Source: Labrys wisconsinensis (GTDB lineage: Bacteria > Pseudomonadota > Alphaproteobacteria > Rhizobiales > Labraceae). From it: DNA of 64,000 nucleotides. The position numbers and the translations under genes are program-made. The stretch covers positions 496,001-560,000 of the forward strand of contig NZ_JAUSVX010000002.1 in NCBI RefSeq assembly GCF_030814995.1. Direction: 5' to 3'. Shown here piece by piece: positions 18,749 through 26,562 of this stretch; the first letter of the stretch is position 1, and each line of letters begins with the position of its first letter. Below the pieces are notes generated by a model, which was given only the letters and a program-made list of their open reading frames with translations, did not search any database and was not told the origin of the DNA.

Positions 18749-19525
18749 ATGCGCATCCTGCTCACCAACGACGACGGCATCCATGCGCCGGGGCTGGTCG
18801 CATTGGAGGCCATTGCCCGCGCCCTCTCCGACGACGTCGTGGTCATCGCTCCGGAGACCGACCAGTCCGGCGTCTCCCATTCGCTGTCCTTGAGCGATCC
18901 CTTGCGCGTGCGCCACATCGGCGAAGGCCGCTATGCCGTGCGCGGCACGCCGACCGACTGCGTGCTGATGGGCGTGCAGCACATCCTCAAGGACAAGAAG
19001 CCGGACCTGGTGCTCTCCGGCGTCAACCGCGGCCAGAACATCGCCGAGGACGTCACCTATTCCGGCACCATCGCCGGCGCGATGGAGGGCACGCTGCTCG
19101 GCATTCCCTCGGTGGCGCTGAGCCAGGGCTACGGCTTCGGCAGCGACAACCGCAAGCCGCGCTGGCGCTGCGCCGAGACCCACGCGCCGGGGATCATCCG
19201 CAAGCTCCTGGCCCACGGCTTCGCCAAGGGCGTGCTGTTCAACGTCAACTTCCCCGACTGCGAGCCGGAGGAGGTCGTCGGCATCTCCACCACCATCCAA
19301 GGGCGGCGCGATGTCGCGGCGCTGATGGACGTGGTGGAACGCGAGGACTATCGCGGCAACCTCTACTACTGGCTGGCACCGCGCCGGGAGCGGCCGACGC
19401 CACTGGAGGGGACGGACCTGTGGGCGATGTACCAGAAGCGCATCTCGGTGACGCCGCTGAAGCTCGACCTCACGGACGTGGCGGCGCTGGAGCGCCTCGC
19501 CGAGGTGTTCGACGGGATCAAATGA
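18749..19525 (+). CDS. surE: 5'/3'-nucleotidase SurE
   Basis: Metal-dependent survival-protein phosphatase that dephosphorylates 5' and 3' nucleoside monophosphates. 258 residues. The metal-binding signature is at the very start (MRILLTNDDGIHAPGL), followed by VIAPETDQSGVSHSLS, GTPTDCVLMGV and SGVNRGQNIAEDVTYSGT. The stop overlaps the pcm start (ATGA), the classic surE-pcm pair tied to stationary-phase survival. Confidence 0.95.
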   Translation: MRILLTNDDGIHAPGLVALEAIARALSDDVVVIAPETDQSGVSHSLSLSDPLRVRHIGEGRYAVRGTPTDCVLMGVQHILKDKKPDLVLSGVNRGQNIAEDVTYSGTIAGAMEGTLLGIPSVALSQGYGFGSDNRKPRWRCAETHAPGIIRKLLAHGFAKGVLFNVNFPDCEPEEVVGISTTIQGRRDVAALMDVVEREDYRGNLYYWLAPRRERPTPLEGTDLWAMYQKRISVTPLKLDLTDVAALERLAEVFDGIK

Positions 19526-20193
19526 GCGAGCCGTCGCCGCCGGCCGTGGAATCGGCCCATGCGCAGGAGATGATGGCCTTCATCCTGCGCCTGCGCTCGC
19601 GCGGGCTGACGGACCAGAAGGTGCTGAACGCCGTCTCGACCCTGCCGCGGCCGGTCTTCGTCCTGCCGGCGCATGCCGGGCTCGCCTGGGGCGACTATGC
19701 CCTGCCGATCCAGTGCGGCCAGACCATCACGCCGCCGGTGCTGGTGGCGACCATCGCCGAGCGCCTGGAGATCGAGCCCGAGCACCGTGTCCTCGAGATC
19801 GGCACGGGATCGGGCTATCTCACGGCGGTCCTGGCGCGCCTGGCCAGGCGGGTGCTGACCATCGACCGCTGGCGCACCCTGGTGACGGAGGCGGAGGAGC
19901 GGCTGCGCGCCGTCGCCATTCTCAATGTCACCATGATGGTGGCGGACGGGCGCGAGGGCTGGAAGGTGCAGGCCCCGTTCGATCGCATCGTCACCACAGC
20001 GGCCGTGCCCGAGATTCCCCGGGTGCTGCTCGACCAGCTCGCTCCCGGGGGCCGGCTGATCGCGCCGGTCGGGGAGGCGGGGGCCGAGCAGCGCCTCGTC
20101 ATGCTCACCCGGGGCGGGGAGGGGACTGGCGAGACCACGATCATGGCGGTCCGCGCCTCGCCGATGCGCGCAGGCGTCGCCGACCGCCTGTGA
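19522..20193 (+). CDS. pcm: Protein-L-isoaspartate O-methyltransferase
   Basis: Repairs isoaspartyl residues in aged proteins using S-adenosylmethionine. 223 residues from the ATG at 19522 overlapping the surE stop. The family segments are visible: QTITPPVLVATIAERL, the SAM-binding motif VLEIGTGSGYLTAVLARL, and GGRLIAPVGEAGAEQRL. The usual FxxPPYxD-like catalytic region is FDRIVTTAAVPEIP. Last gene before a 147-base gap that contains a short hairpin. Confidence 0.94.
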   Translation: MSEPSPPAVESAHAQEMMAFILRLRSRGLTDQKVLNAVSTLPRPVFVLPAHAGLAWGDYALPIQCGQTITPPVLVATIAERLEIEPEHRVLEIGTGSGYLTAVLARLARRVLTIDRWRTLVTEAEERLRAVAILNVTMMVADGREGWKVQAPFDRIVTTAAVPEIPRVLLDQLAPGGRLIAPVGEAGAEQRLVMLTRGGEGTGETTIMAVRASPMRAGVADRL

Positions 20194-20274
20194 GGCCGGG
20201 CCGGCGACGTGGGATTACCCATCCCAGGTTGCATAAATCCTGAACGACGCTCGCAAAATTCGCATGGCGCTTAA

Positions 20275-20298
20275 GCCCTTGTTTACCCCAACAAGGGC
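20275..20298 (+). terminator. Short hairpin between pcm and the LysM/M23 gene
   Basis: GCCCTTGT (20275-20282) pairs with ACAAGGGC (20291-20298) around an 8-base loop. There is no T-run after it (CTAATGAC follows), so its use as a terminator is doubtful. It could equally be part of the leader of the downstream gene, whose ATG is at 20341. Confidence 0.4.
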
Positions 20299-20340
20299 CT
20301 AATGACGGCATCGATTTGTTGCGTTCTGTGAGCGTTGCCC

Positions 20341-22041
20341 ATGCGTACCTCGGTCGAGTTTGTCCGTCCGCGCCATCTGACGCGTGTCGCCGTTGTCGCT
20401 CTCCTCGCTGGTCTCGCCGCGGGCTGCAGCTCTGATACGATGCGCTTTTCGGAGAACCCCTTCTCCGATCCCTTCCGGTCCCAGCCGCAGCAGACCGCCG
20501 CCATCCAGCCGGCTCCGGCCTATCCGACCCCACGGGTGCGGGCGCAGCCGCTGCCGCCGGTCGGCAGCGTCGCCGCCCAGCCGCTGCCGCCGCTCGCGCC
20601 CGTGGCCTCGGTGCCGGCGGCGGGCGCGCCCCGGCCGATATACGGCTACAACCAGCCAGTGCAGAGCGCGCGTCCGGCCCAGCCCGTGGTGACTGGCAGC
20701 GTCCAATCCGCGAGCCCGCGCATCGGCGGCTTCAAGGGGGGCGGCTGGAGTGCCGCCGGCGGCACGGTGGTCGCGGCCGGCGCCGGCGACAGCGTCTACA
20801 CCCTGTCGAATCGCTATGGCGTTCCCGCCGACGCCATCATGAGCGTGAACGCCCTGTCCGCACCGAACCTCGTGCCCGGCCAGCGCATCACCATTCCGGT
20901 TTACAGCACCGTCAGCGCGGCTCCGCCGCCACCGCCGAGCGTGGCGCAGCCGTTGCCCGCGGCCCAGCCGCTGCGGGCGGAGGCGCCCGTCGCCAAGCCG
21001 GTCCGCACGGTGGCGGTGCAGCCCCAGCATGTGCCCGAGCCCGAGCCGATCGTGCCGCCCAGGCCGGTCGCGCAGGCCTTGCCGGCGGCGCCCAGGCCCG
21101 CCGAGCCGAAGGCGACGGTGCTGGCGCAGGAGGGCGGCCTCCATGTGGTCAAACCGGGCGAGACGCTGACCTCGATCGCGCTGGCCTATGGCACGACCCG
21201 GCCGCGGCTGGCGCATGACAATGGCATCGACGAGTGGACGAATGTGCGCATCGGCCAGAAGCTGAAGGTGCCCGGCGCGAACACCGCCGCGGCCAAGCCG
21301 GCTGCCGTCAAGCCGGTGCATGTCGCTACGGTCAAGCCCGAGCCGGCCATGGCCGAGCAGCCGGTCAAGCCGGCTCGTCTGGCCGCCAAGCCGGCTGCGC
21401 CCGTCAAGCCCGTCAAGCCCGTGCAGGTCGCCGCGGTGAAGCCCGAGCCGGTCGCCAAGCCCGCGCCGGCCGCCAAGCCGATGGCCGCGCCCAAGGCGAC
21501 AGCCAAGGTCGTCGCGCCGGTGGAGCCCAAGCCGGTGCAGACGGCCACGATCAAGCCGCAGCCCGCGCAGCCCCAGCCGGCGCAGCCCGAGCCTGCTGCC
21601 ACGGCCAGCATCCCGGCCCAGAAGGAGGACGCGCCCCAGCAGGCGGCGCTCGAGACGCCGGCGCAGCGTAGCAACACGCCGGAGTTCCGCTGGCCGGTGC
21701 GGGGCCGGGTGATCCAGAGCTTCGGCCAGAGTGGTGACGGCATCAACATTGCCGTTCCCGAAGGCACCGATGTGCGCGCGGCCGAGAATGGCGTCGTCGC
21801 CTATGCCGGCAACGAGCTCAAGGGCTATGGCAACCTGGTGCTGATCCGCCATGCCGACGGCTACGTCACGGCCTATGCCCATGCCAAAGATCTGAACGTC
21901 AAGCGTGGCGATACCGTCAAGCGCGGCCAGGTGATCGCCACGGCCGGCCAGACCGGCAACGTCACCTCGCCCCAGCTGCTGTTCGAGCTGCGCAAGGGCG
22001 CGCAGCCGGTCGATCCGCGGCCCTATCTCTCCGGTACCTGA
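20341..22041 (+). CDS. NlpD-like lipoprotein: two LysM domains and a degenerate M23 (LytM) domain
   Basis: 566-residue envelope lipoprotein. A signal peptide with lipobox LAAGC puts the acylated cysteine at residue 29. Two LysM glycan-binding domains lie at about 140-188 and 263-310, then a Lys/Pro/Ala-rich linker, then a LytM fold at about 448-560 (WPVRGRVIQSFGQ; GYGNLVLIRHADGYVTAYAH). Zinc ligands of active M23 peptidases are lost: the H/D pair reads GDGINIA, and the HxH motif is SPQLLFE. This is the pattern of NlpD/EnvC-type amidase activators. ATG at 20341 chosen over the TTG at 20335. Follows pcm, as nlpD does in many proteobacteria. Confidence 0.9.
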   Translation: MRTSVEFVRPRHLTRVAVVALLAGLAAGCSSDTMRFSENPFSDPFRSQPQQTAAIQPAPAYPTPRVRAQPLPPVGSVAAQPLPPLAPVASVPAAGAPRPIYGYNQPVQSARPAQPVVTGSVQSASPRIGGFKGGGWSAAGGTVVAAGAGDSVYTLSNRYGVPADAIMSVNALSAPNLVPGQRITIPVYSTVSAAPPPPPSVAQPLPAAQPLRAEAPVAKPVRTVAVQPQHVPEPEPIVPPRPVAQALPAAPRPAEPKATVLAQEGGLHVVKPGETLTSIALAYGTTRPRLAHDNGIDEWTNVRIGQKLKVPGANTAAAKPAAVKPVHVATVKPEPAMAEQPVKPARLAAKPAAPVKPVKPVQVAAVKPEPVAKPAPAAKPMAAPKATAKVVAPVEPKPVQTATIKPQPAQPQPAQPEPAATASIPAQKEDAPQQAALETPAQRSNTPEFRWPVRGRVIQSFGQSGDGINIAVPEGTDVRAAENGVVAYAGNELKGYGNLVLIRHADGYVTAYAHAKDLNVKRGDTVKRGQVIATAGQTGNVTSPQLLFELRKGAQPVDPRPYLSGT

Positions 22042-22083
22042 GACACTTTCGTCTTCGCGCGAGACCCCGAGACGAATGTGAGG

Positions 22084-22111
22084 AGCGGCCCGGCGTCAGC
22101 GTCGGGCCGCT
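22084..22111. terminator. Hairpin between convergent nlpD-like and DUF815 genes
   Basis: AGCGGCCCG (22084-22092) and CGGGCCGCT (22103-22111) form a 9-bp GC-rich stem with a 10-base loop, followed by TTCC. It lies 43 bases after the nlpD-like stop and before the end of the opposite-strand DUF815 gene, a usual place for a shared terminator. Confidence 0.6.
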
Positions 22112-22152
22112 TCCTCGCGTGCGCACGCCGAAGGGACCGCCTTGCGCCGCCG

Positions 22153-23016
22153 TCAGGCCAGGGTCCTGCCGAGGCGGCCGGCGAGGTCCTGCACGTACTG
22201 CCAGGCGGTGCGGCCGGAGCGCGCACCGCGCGTCGTCGCCCATTCCAGCGCTTCCGACCGGACCCGGTCGCGATCCGCCTCCAGGCCGAAATGCTCGGCA
22301 TAGCCGAACACCATGGCGAGATAGTCGTCCTGGCTGCAGCGGTGAAATCCGAGCCACAGGCCGAAGCGGTCGGACAGCGACACCTTCTCCTCGACCGCCT
22401 CGCCGGGATTGATCGCGGTCGAGCGTTCGTTGTCGATCATGTCGCGCGGCATCAGGTGCCGGCGGTTGGAGGTGGCGTAGAAGACGACATTGTCCGGCCG
22501 GCCTTCGACGCCGCCGTCGAGGGCCGCTTTCAGCGACTTGTACGAGGTATCGTCGGAATCGAAGGAGAGGTCGTCGCAGAACACGATGAAGCGGCATGCC
22601 GCGCCGCGGATCAGGCCCATGAGCTCGGGCAGCGTCTCGATGTCCTCGCGATGGATCTCGACCAGCTTCAGCCCGCCGATGCGCCCGTTCACGTCGGCAT
22701 GGGACGCCTTGACCAGCGAGGACTTGCCCATGCCGCGAGCGCCCCAGAGCAGGGCATTGTTGGCCGGCAGCCCCCTGGCGAAGCGCTCGGTGTTCTCCAC
22801 CAGGATGTCGCGCACCAGGTCGATGCCCCGGAGCAGCGGCATCGCCACGCGGTTCACCTTGGCGACCGGAGCCAGCCGATGCTCCTGTGCCTGCCAGACG
22901 AAGGCTTCGGCGGCGTCGAAATCGGGTTTCGGGCGGGGCGGCGGCGCCATGCGCTCCAGGGCGTCGGCGATGCGCTGGAGCAGGGGGGCGAGTTCGGCGA
23001 GGGACGGTTCGGTCAT
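22153..23016 (-). CDS. DUF815-family AAA ATPase
   Basis: 287-residue ATP-binding protein of the DUF815 family. Walker A is GARGMGKSSLVK, and a Walker B-like segment is RFIVFCDDLSFD; a sensor-like ATSNRRHLMPRDM segment and an arginine-rich C-terminal lid follow. The family is widespread in proteobacteria and its cellular role is not established. An N-terminal helix (LAPLLQRIADALERM) precedes the core. It is divergent from yajC; the 235 bases between them carry the yajC promoter and leader. Confidence 0.88.
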   Translation of the reverse strand: MTEPSLAELAPLLQRIADALERMAPPPRPKPDFDAAEAFVWQAQEHRLAPVAKVNRVAMPLLRGIDLVRDILVENTERFARGLPANNALLWGARGMGKSSLVKASHADVNGRIGGLKLVEIHREDIETLPELMGLIRGAACRFIVFCDDLSFDSDDTSYKSLKAALDGGVEGRPDNVVFYATSNRRHLMPRDMIDNERSTAINPGEAVEEKVSLSDRFGLWLGFHRCSQDDYLAMVFGYAEHFGLEADRDRVRSEALEWATTRGARSGRTAWQYVQDLAGRLGRTLA

Positions 23017-23157
23017 GACGGGATGGCCATAGCGTGGAAGGCGAGGGGAGGGAAGGGCCGGCGAAGCCGTCCGGGCCAGCGAAGCCGTCCGGGCTGGCGC
23101 GGCCAGGCCTGGCGGTGCAGCATGGACGCGTTTTAATGCCGGGCCATCCGGTTCGAT

Positions 23158-23185
23158 TTGCTTTCATAAAGTCCATCGCTATAGT
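23158..23185 (+). promoter_or_regulatory. Putative sigma-70 promoter of yajC-secDF
   Basis: TTGCTT (23158-23163) and TATAGT (23180-23185) are 16 bases apart. The predicted start near 23192 would place the large hairpin at 23198 at the very 5' end of the transcript. The match is moderate and rests on sequence only. Confidence 0.45.
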
Positions 23186-23197
23186 CCGCGCAAATTC

Positions 23198-23239
23198 GCG
23201 GCCGGCAAGTTTCTGACCAGCTTGCCCGGCCGCTTTTTT
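23198..23239 (+). terminator. Terminator-like leader hairpin with T6 tail before yajC
   Basis: GCGGCCGG-CAAG (23198-23209) pairs with CTTGC-CCGGCCGC (23221-23233), with one bulged base and an 11-base loop, followed at once by TTTTTT (23234-23239). This has all the marks of an intrinsic terminator, but the T-run is followed directly by GGAGG (23240-23244) and the yajC ATG at 23252. It can only act on transcripts coming from the short upstream leader, so it may attenuate yajC-secDF or shield and stabilise its 5' end. Confidence 0.75.
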
Positions 23240-23251
23240 GGAGGACGGTTG

Positions 23252-23596
23252 ATGTTCGTGACGCCCGCCTTTGCACAGTCGGCGCCTGGCGCCGGCGGCG
23301 GCGATCTGCTCGCGGGCCAGTTCGGGATGATCATCCCGCTGGTCCTGATGTTCGTGATCTTCTACTTCCTGCTGATCCGTCCGCAGCAGAAGCGGCAACG
23401 CCAACACCAGGAGCTGATCAAGAACGTGCGGCGCGGCGACATCGTCATCACCAATGGCGGCCTGGTCGGCAAGGTGACGAAGGCCGGCGATGGCGACAGC
23501 GAGATCGAGGTCGAGATCGCCGAAGGCGTGCGCGTGAAGATCGTGCGCGGCATGCTCGCCGACGTGCGCGCCAAGGGCGAGCCGGTCAAGGCCTGA
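23252..23596 (+). CDS. yajC: Preprotein translocase subunit YajC
   Basis: Small accessory membrane protein of the Sec translocon that associates with SecDF. 114 residues from the ATG at 23252, with GGAGG 7 bases upstream. One transmembrane helix (MIIPLVLMFVIFYFLLIRPQ) is followed by the conserved QQKRQRQHQELIKNVRRGD stretch and a small beta domain (GGLVGKVTKAGD). secD starts 28 bases after it. The N-terminus MFVTPAFAQSAPGAGGG is typical for the order. Confidence 0.95.
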   Translation: MFVTPAFAQSAPGAGGGDLLAGQFGMIIPLVLMFVIFYFLLIRPQQKRQRQHQELIKNVRRGDIVITNGGLVGKVTKAGDGDSEIEVEIAEGVRVKIVRGMLADVRAKGEPVKA

Positions 23597-23624
23597 GGCC
23601 CGACGCGGCAGAGCGGAGCGCGCC

Positions 23625-25226
23625 ATGAACTATACACGCTGGAAAACGGCGGCCATCCTCGGCACGATCCTGATCGGACTGTGGCTCGCCCTGCCCAACC
23701 TCTATCCGGAGTCCTGGCGTTCGGCCATGCCGCGCTGGCTGCCGCACCAGCCGGTGACGCTCGGCCTCGACCTGCAGGGCGGCTCCCAGCTCCTTCTCGA
23801 GGTCGACCAGGCAGCGGTGCTGAAGGACCAGGTGGAAGCCCTGCGCGAGGACGCCCGGCGCACGCTGCGCGATGCCAAGATCGGCTTCACCAATCTCGGC
23901 GTGCAAGGCCGCTCGGTGCAGCTCACCCTGCGCGACCCCAACGACCAGACGCGGGCGCTCGACGTCCTCAGGCCGCTCGGCGCTCCGGCCAACGCCGCCC
24001 TGTTCACCGGCGGCGACCAGCGCTCGGCCGACGTCAGCTCCGGCGACAATGGCCAGATCAAGCTGACGGTGACGGATTTCGGGCTGAACGACCGCATGTC
24101 GCGGGTGCTGTCGCGGTCGATGGAGATCATCGGCATCCGCGTCAACCAGCTCGGCACCACCGAGCCCTCGATCCAGCGCCAGGGCGCCGACCGCATCCTG
24201 GTGCAGCTGCCGGGCCTGCAGGACCCCTCGCACTTCAAGGACATCCTCGGGCAGACGGCCAAGCTCGAGTTCCGGCTCGTCGATCCGAACGTCTCGCCGG
24301 AGCAGGCGCTGCAGACCCGGCCGCCGGCCGATTCGGAGATCCTGATGTCGGAGGACGGCAAGGTCCCCTATGTCGTGGAGAAGCGCGTCATGGTGGCGGG
24401 CGAGGATCTCACCGACGCCCAGGCGAGCTTCGACCAGCAGAACCGCGAGCCGGTGGTCAGCTTCCGCTTCAACACCCGCGGCGCCCAGCAGTTCGGCCGG
24501 GTGACGCAGGAGAATGTCGGCCGGCCCTTCGCCATCGTCCTCGACAACAAGGTGATCTCGGCCCCGAACATCCGCGAGCCGATCCTCGGCGGCTCGGGCC
24601 AGATCTCCGGCAACTTCACCACGCAGAGCGCCAACGACCTCGCCCTGCTGCTGCGCTCGGGCGCGCTGCCCGCGCCGATGACCGTGGTCGAGGAGCGCAC
24701 TGTCGGCCCCGGCCTCGGCGCCGACTCGATCCGGGCCGGCGAGCTGGCGGCCGTGACCGGATCGGGCCTGGTGGTCCTGTTCATGATCCTGACCTACGGC
24801 CTGTTCGGCATCATCGCCTCCGTCGCCGTCGCCATCAATGTCGGCCTGATCTTCGGTATCCTGTCGCTGCTCGGCGCCACGCTGACGCTGCCGGGCATTG
24901 CCGGCGTGGTGCTGACGGTGGGCATCGCGGTCGACAGCAACGTACTGATCTACGAGCGCATCCGCGAGGAGGTGAGGGCGGGGCGCTCGGTGCTGATGGC
25001 GCTCGATGCCGGCTTCTCCCGCGCGCTGGCGACCATCCTCGATTCCAACATCACCACCTTCATCGCCGCGGCGGCGCTGTTCATGGTCGGCACCGGCGCG
25101 GTGAAGGGCTTTGCCGTCACCCTCGGCGTCGGCATCATCACCACGGTGTTCACCGCCTTCACGGTGACGCGCCTGCTGGTCTCCTGGTGGTATCGCGGGT
25201 TCAAACCCCGCACGATCCCGATCTGA
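23625..25226 (+). CDS. secD: Protein translocase subunit SecD
   Basis: Proton-driven Sec accessory protein that pulls substrates into the periplasm. 533 residues: N-terminal helix (TAAILGTILIGLWLALP), large periplasmic P1 domain (LGLDLQGGSQLLLEVD near its start, LEFRLVDPN, RFNTRGAQQFG), and five C-terminal helices with the SecD signature (GVVLTVGIAVDSNVLIYERI). secF follows directly: the secD stop ends at 25226 and a GTG codon begins at 25227, although the better secF start is 25239. Confidence 0.96.
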   Translation: MNYTRWKTAAILGTILIGLWLALPNLYPESWRSAMPRWLPHQPVTLGLDLQGGSQLLLEVDQAAVLKDQVEALREDARRTLRDAKIGFTNLGVQGRSVQLTLRDPNDQTRALDVLRPLGAPANAALFTGGDQRSADVSSGDNGQIKLTVTDFGLNDRMSRVLSRSMEIIGIRVNQLGTTEPSIQRQGADRILVQLPGLQDPSHFKDILGQTAKLEFRLVDPNVSPEQALQTRPPADSEILMSEDGKVPYVVEKRVMVAGEDLTDAQASFDQQNREPVVSFRFNTRGAQQFGRVTQENVGRPFAIVLDNKVISAPNIREPILGGSGQISGNFTTQSANDLALLLRSGALPAPMTVVEERTVGPGLGADSIRAGELAAVTGSGLVVLFMILTYGLFGIIASVAVAINVGLIFGILSLLGATLTLPGIAGVVLTVGIAVDSNVLIYERIREEVRAGRSVLMALDAGFSRALATILDSNITTFIAAAALFMVGTGAVKGFAVTLGVGIITTVFTAFTVTRLLVSWWYRGFKPRTIPI

Positions 25227-25238
25227 GTGGAGAGCGCG

Positions 25239-26177
25239 GTGCGCCATCTTCGTATCGTTCCCGACAACACCAATTTCGGCTTCGTCCGCTTCCGCCGATT
25301 CAGCTTTCCGATCTCGGCGGCGCTGTCGATCCTGGCCCTGGTGTTCTTCTTCACCCACGGGCTCAACTACGGCATCGACTTCAAGGGCGGCACGCTGATG
25401 GAGGTGCGCGCCTCCTCCGGCCAGATCGATATCGGCGCCATGCGCACGAGCATCGAGGGCCTGGGCCTCGGCGAGGTGCAGCTGCAGGAGATCGGCGGCA
25501 ACGGCGAGGTGCTGATCCGCATCGCCCAGCAGCCCGGCGGCGACGCCGAGCAGCAGGTGGCGGCGACCAAAGTGCGCTCGACGCTCGGAACGGGCTATGT
25601 CTACGAGCGGGTCGAGGTGATCGGCCCGCGCGTGTCGCAGGAACTGGTGACGCTCGGCACGGTTGGCATCTTCTTCGCCATCGGCGCCATCCTGGTCTAT
25701 CTGTGGTTCCGCTTCGACTGGCAGTTCGCGGTCGGCGCCATGATCGCCAACGTGCACGATCTGGTGCTGACCATCGGCTTCATGTCGGTGACGCAGATCG
25801 ACTTCGATCTCACCAGCGTGGCGGCGCTGCTGACGATCCTCGGCTATTCGCTGAACGACACCGTCGTCATCTACGACCGTATCCGCGAGCTCCTGCGCAA
25901 GTACAAGAAGATGCCGATGGCGGAGCTGCTCGACAACGCCACCAACGCCACCCTGTCGCGCTCGATCATCACCCACGTCACGGTGACGCTGGCGCTGCTG
26001 GCGTTGCTCCTGTTCGGCGGCCGGGCCATCCACAGCTTCACCGCGACGATGATGTTCGGCGTGGTGCTGGTCGGTACCTACACCTCGATCTTCATCGCTT
26101 CGCCGATTCTGATCTATCTCGGCCTGCGGCCGGGCGGCCCCACGGCCGCCGACGGCAAGGACGGCGGCGAAAAGTGA
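25239..26177 (+). CDS. secF: Protein translocase subunit SecF
   Basis: Partner of SecD, 312 residues. The start is taken as the GTG at 25239, which has GGAGAG 4 bases upstream and gives the N-terminus MRHLRIVPDNTNFGFVRFRR seen in related SecF; a GTG at 25227 would add four residues. Features: the first helix, the short periplasmic region with GIDFKGGTLMEVRA, and the conserved SLNDTVVIYDRIRE motif. Its stop overlaps the next gene (GTGA). Confidence 0.95.
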   Translation: MRHLRIVPDNTNFGFVRFRRFSFPISAALSILALVFFFTHGLNYGIDFKGGTLMEVRASSGQIDIGAMRTSIEGLGLGEVQLQEIGGNGEVLIRIAQQPGGDAEQQVAATKVRSTLGTGYVYERVEVIGPRVSQELVTLGTVGIFFAIGAILVYLWFRFDWQFAVGAMIANVHDLVLTIGFMSVTQIDFDLTSVAALLTILGYSLNDTVVIYDRIRELLRKYKKMPMAELLDNATNATLSRSIITHVTVTLALLALLLFGGRAIHSFTATMMFGVVLVGTYTSIFIASPILIYLGLRPGGPTAADGKDGGEK

Positions 26178-26557
26178 CGGGCGAAGGCGGCCGGCGCTTC
26201 CTGCCGCAGCGGCTGCCGATCGACGGCTACGGCGCCGGCGGCTTTCGCTTCGGCGACATGTCGCATCGCGGCTCCCTGCTCGGCCTGCCCTCGGGCATGC
26301 ATGCCTGGGCCGTCGCCGGCCCCGCCGAGTTCTCCGAGGCGGCGTTCGGCCCGGTGTTCGAGGAGGCGGCGGCGATCGACATCCTGCTGATCGGCGCGGG
26401 GCGCGATCCCGTCGTCCTGGCGGAAGCGTTGCGCTGGCGCTTCCGGGACGTCAGGATCAGCGTCGACGTGATGACGACCAGCGCCGCGGCGATGACCTGG
26501 AACGTGCTGCTGGCGGAGGACCGGCGCGTCGCCGCGGCTTTGATCGCCGTGCCCTGA
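26174..26557 (+). CDS. Mth938-like domain (DUF498) protein, NDUFAF3 homolog
   Basis: 127-residue protein starting at a GTG (26174) that overlaps the secF stop. It matches the Mth938/DUF498 fold: LPIDGYGAGGFRFGDMSHRG, then GAGRDPVVLAEALRWRF, then MTTSAAAMTWNVLLAEDRRV at the C-terminus. The human relative NDUFAF3 is an assembly factor of respiratory complex I, and the bacterial gene is commonly found next to secDF. The next gene is a phytoene-synthase-like protein related to NDUFAF6, a second complex I factor. The role in bacteria is inferred from these relatives. Confidence 0.87.
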   Translation: MTGEGGRRFLPQRLPIDGYGAGGFRFGDMSHRGSLLGLPSGMHAWAVAGPAEFSEAAFGPVFEEAAAIDILLIGAGRDPVVLAEALRWRFRDVRISVDVMTTSAAAMTWNVLLAEDRRVAAALIAVP

Positions 26558-26562
26558 GGCGC

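Noticed and set aside
23681-26173. Long plus-strand frame ending in the Mth938-domain gene
   Set aside because: It runs out of frame across secD and secF; only the last 127 codons, from the GTG at 26174, are a real gene.
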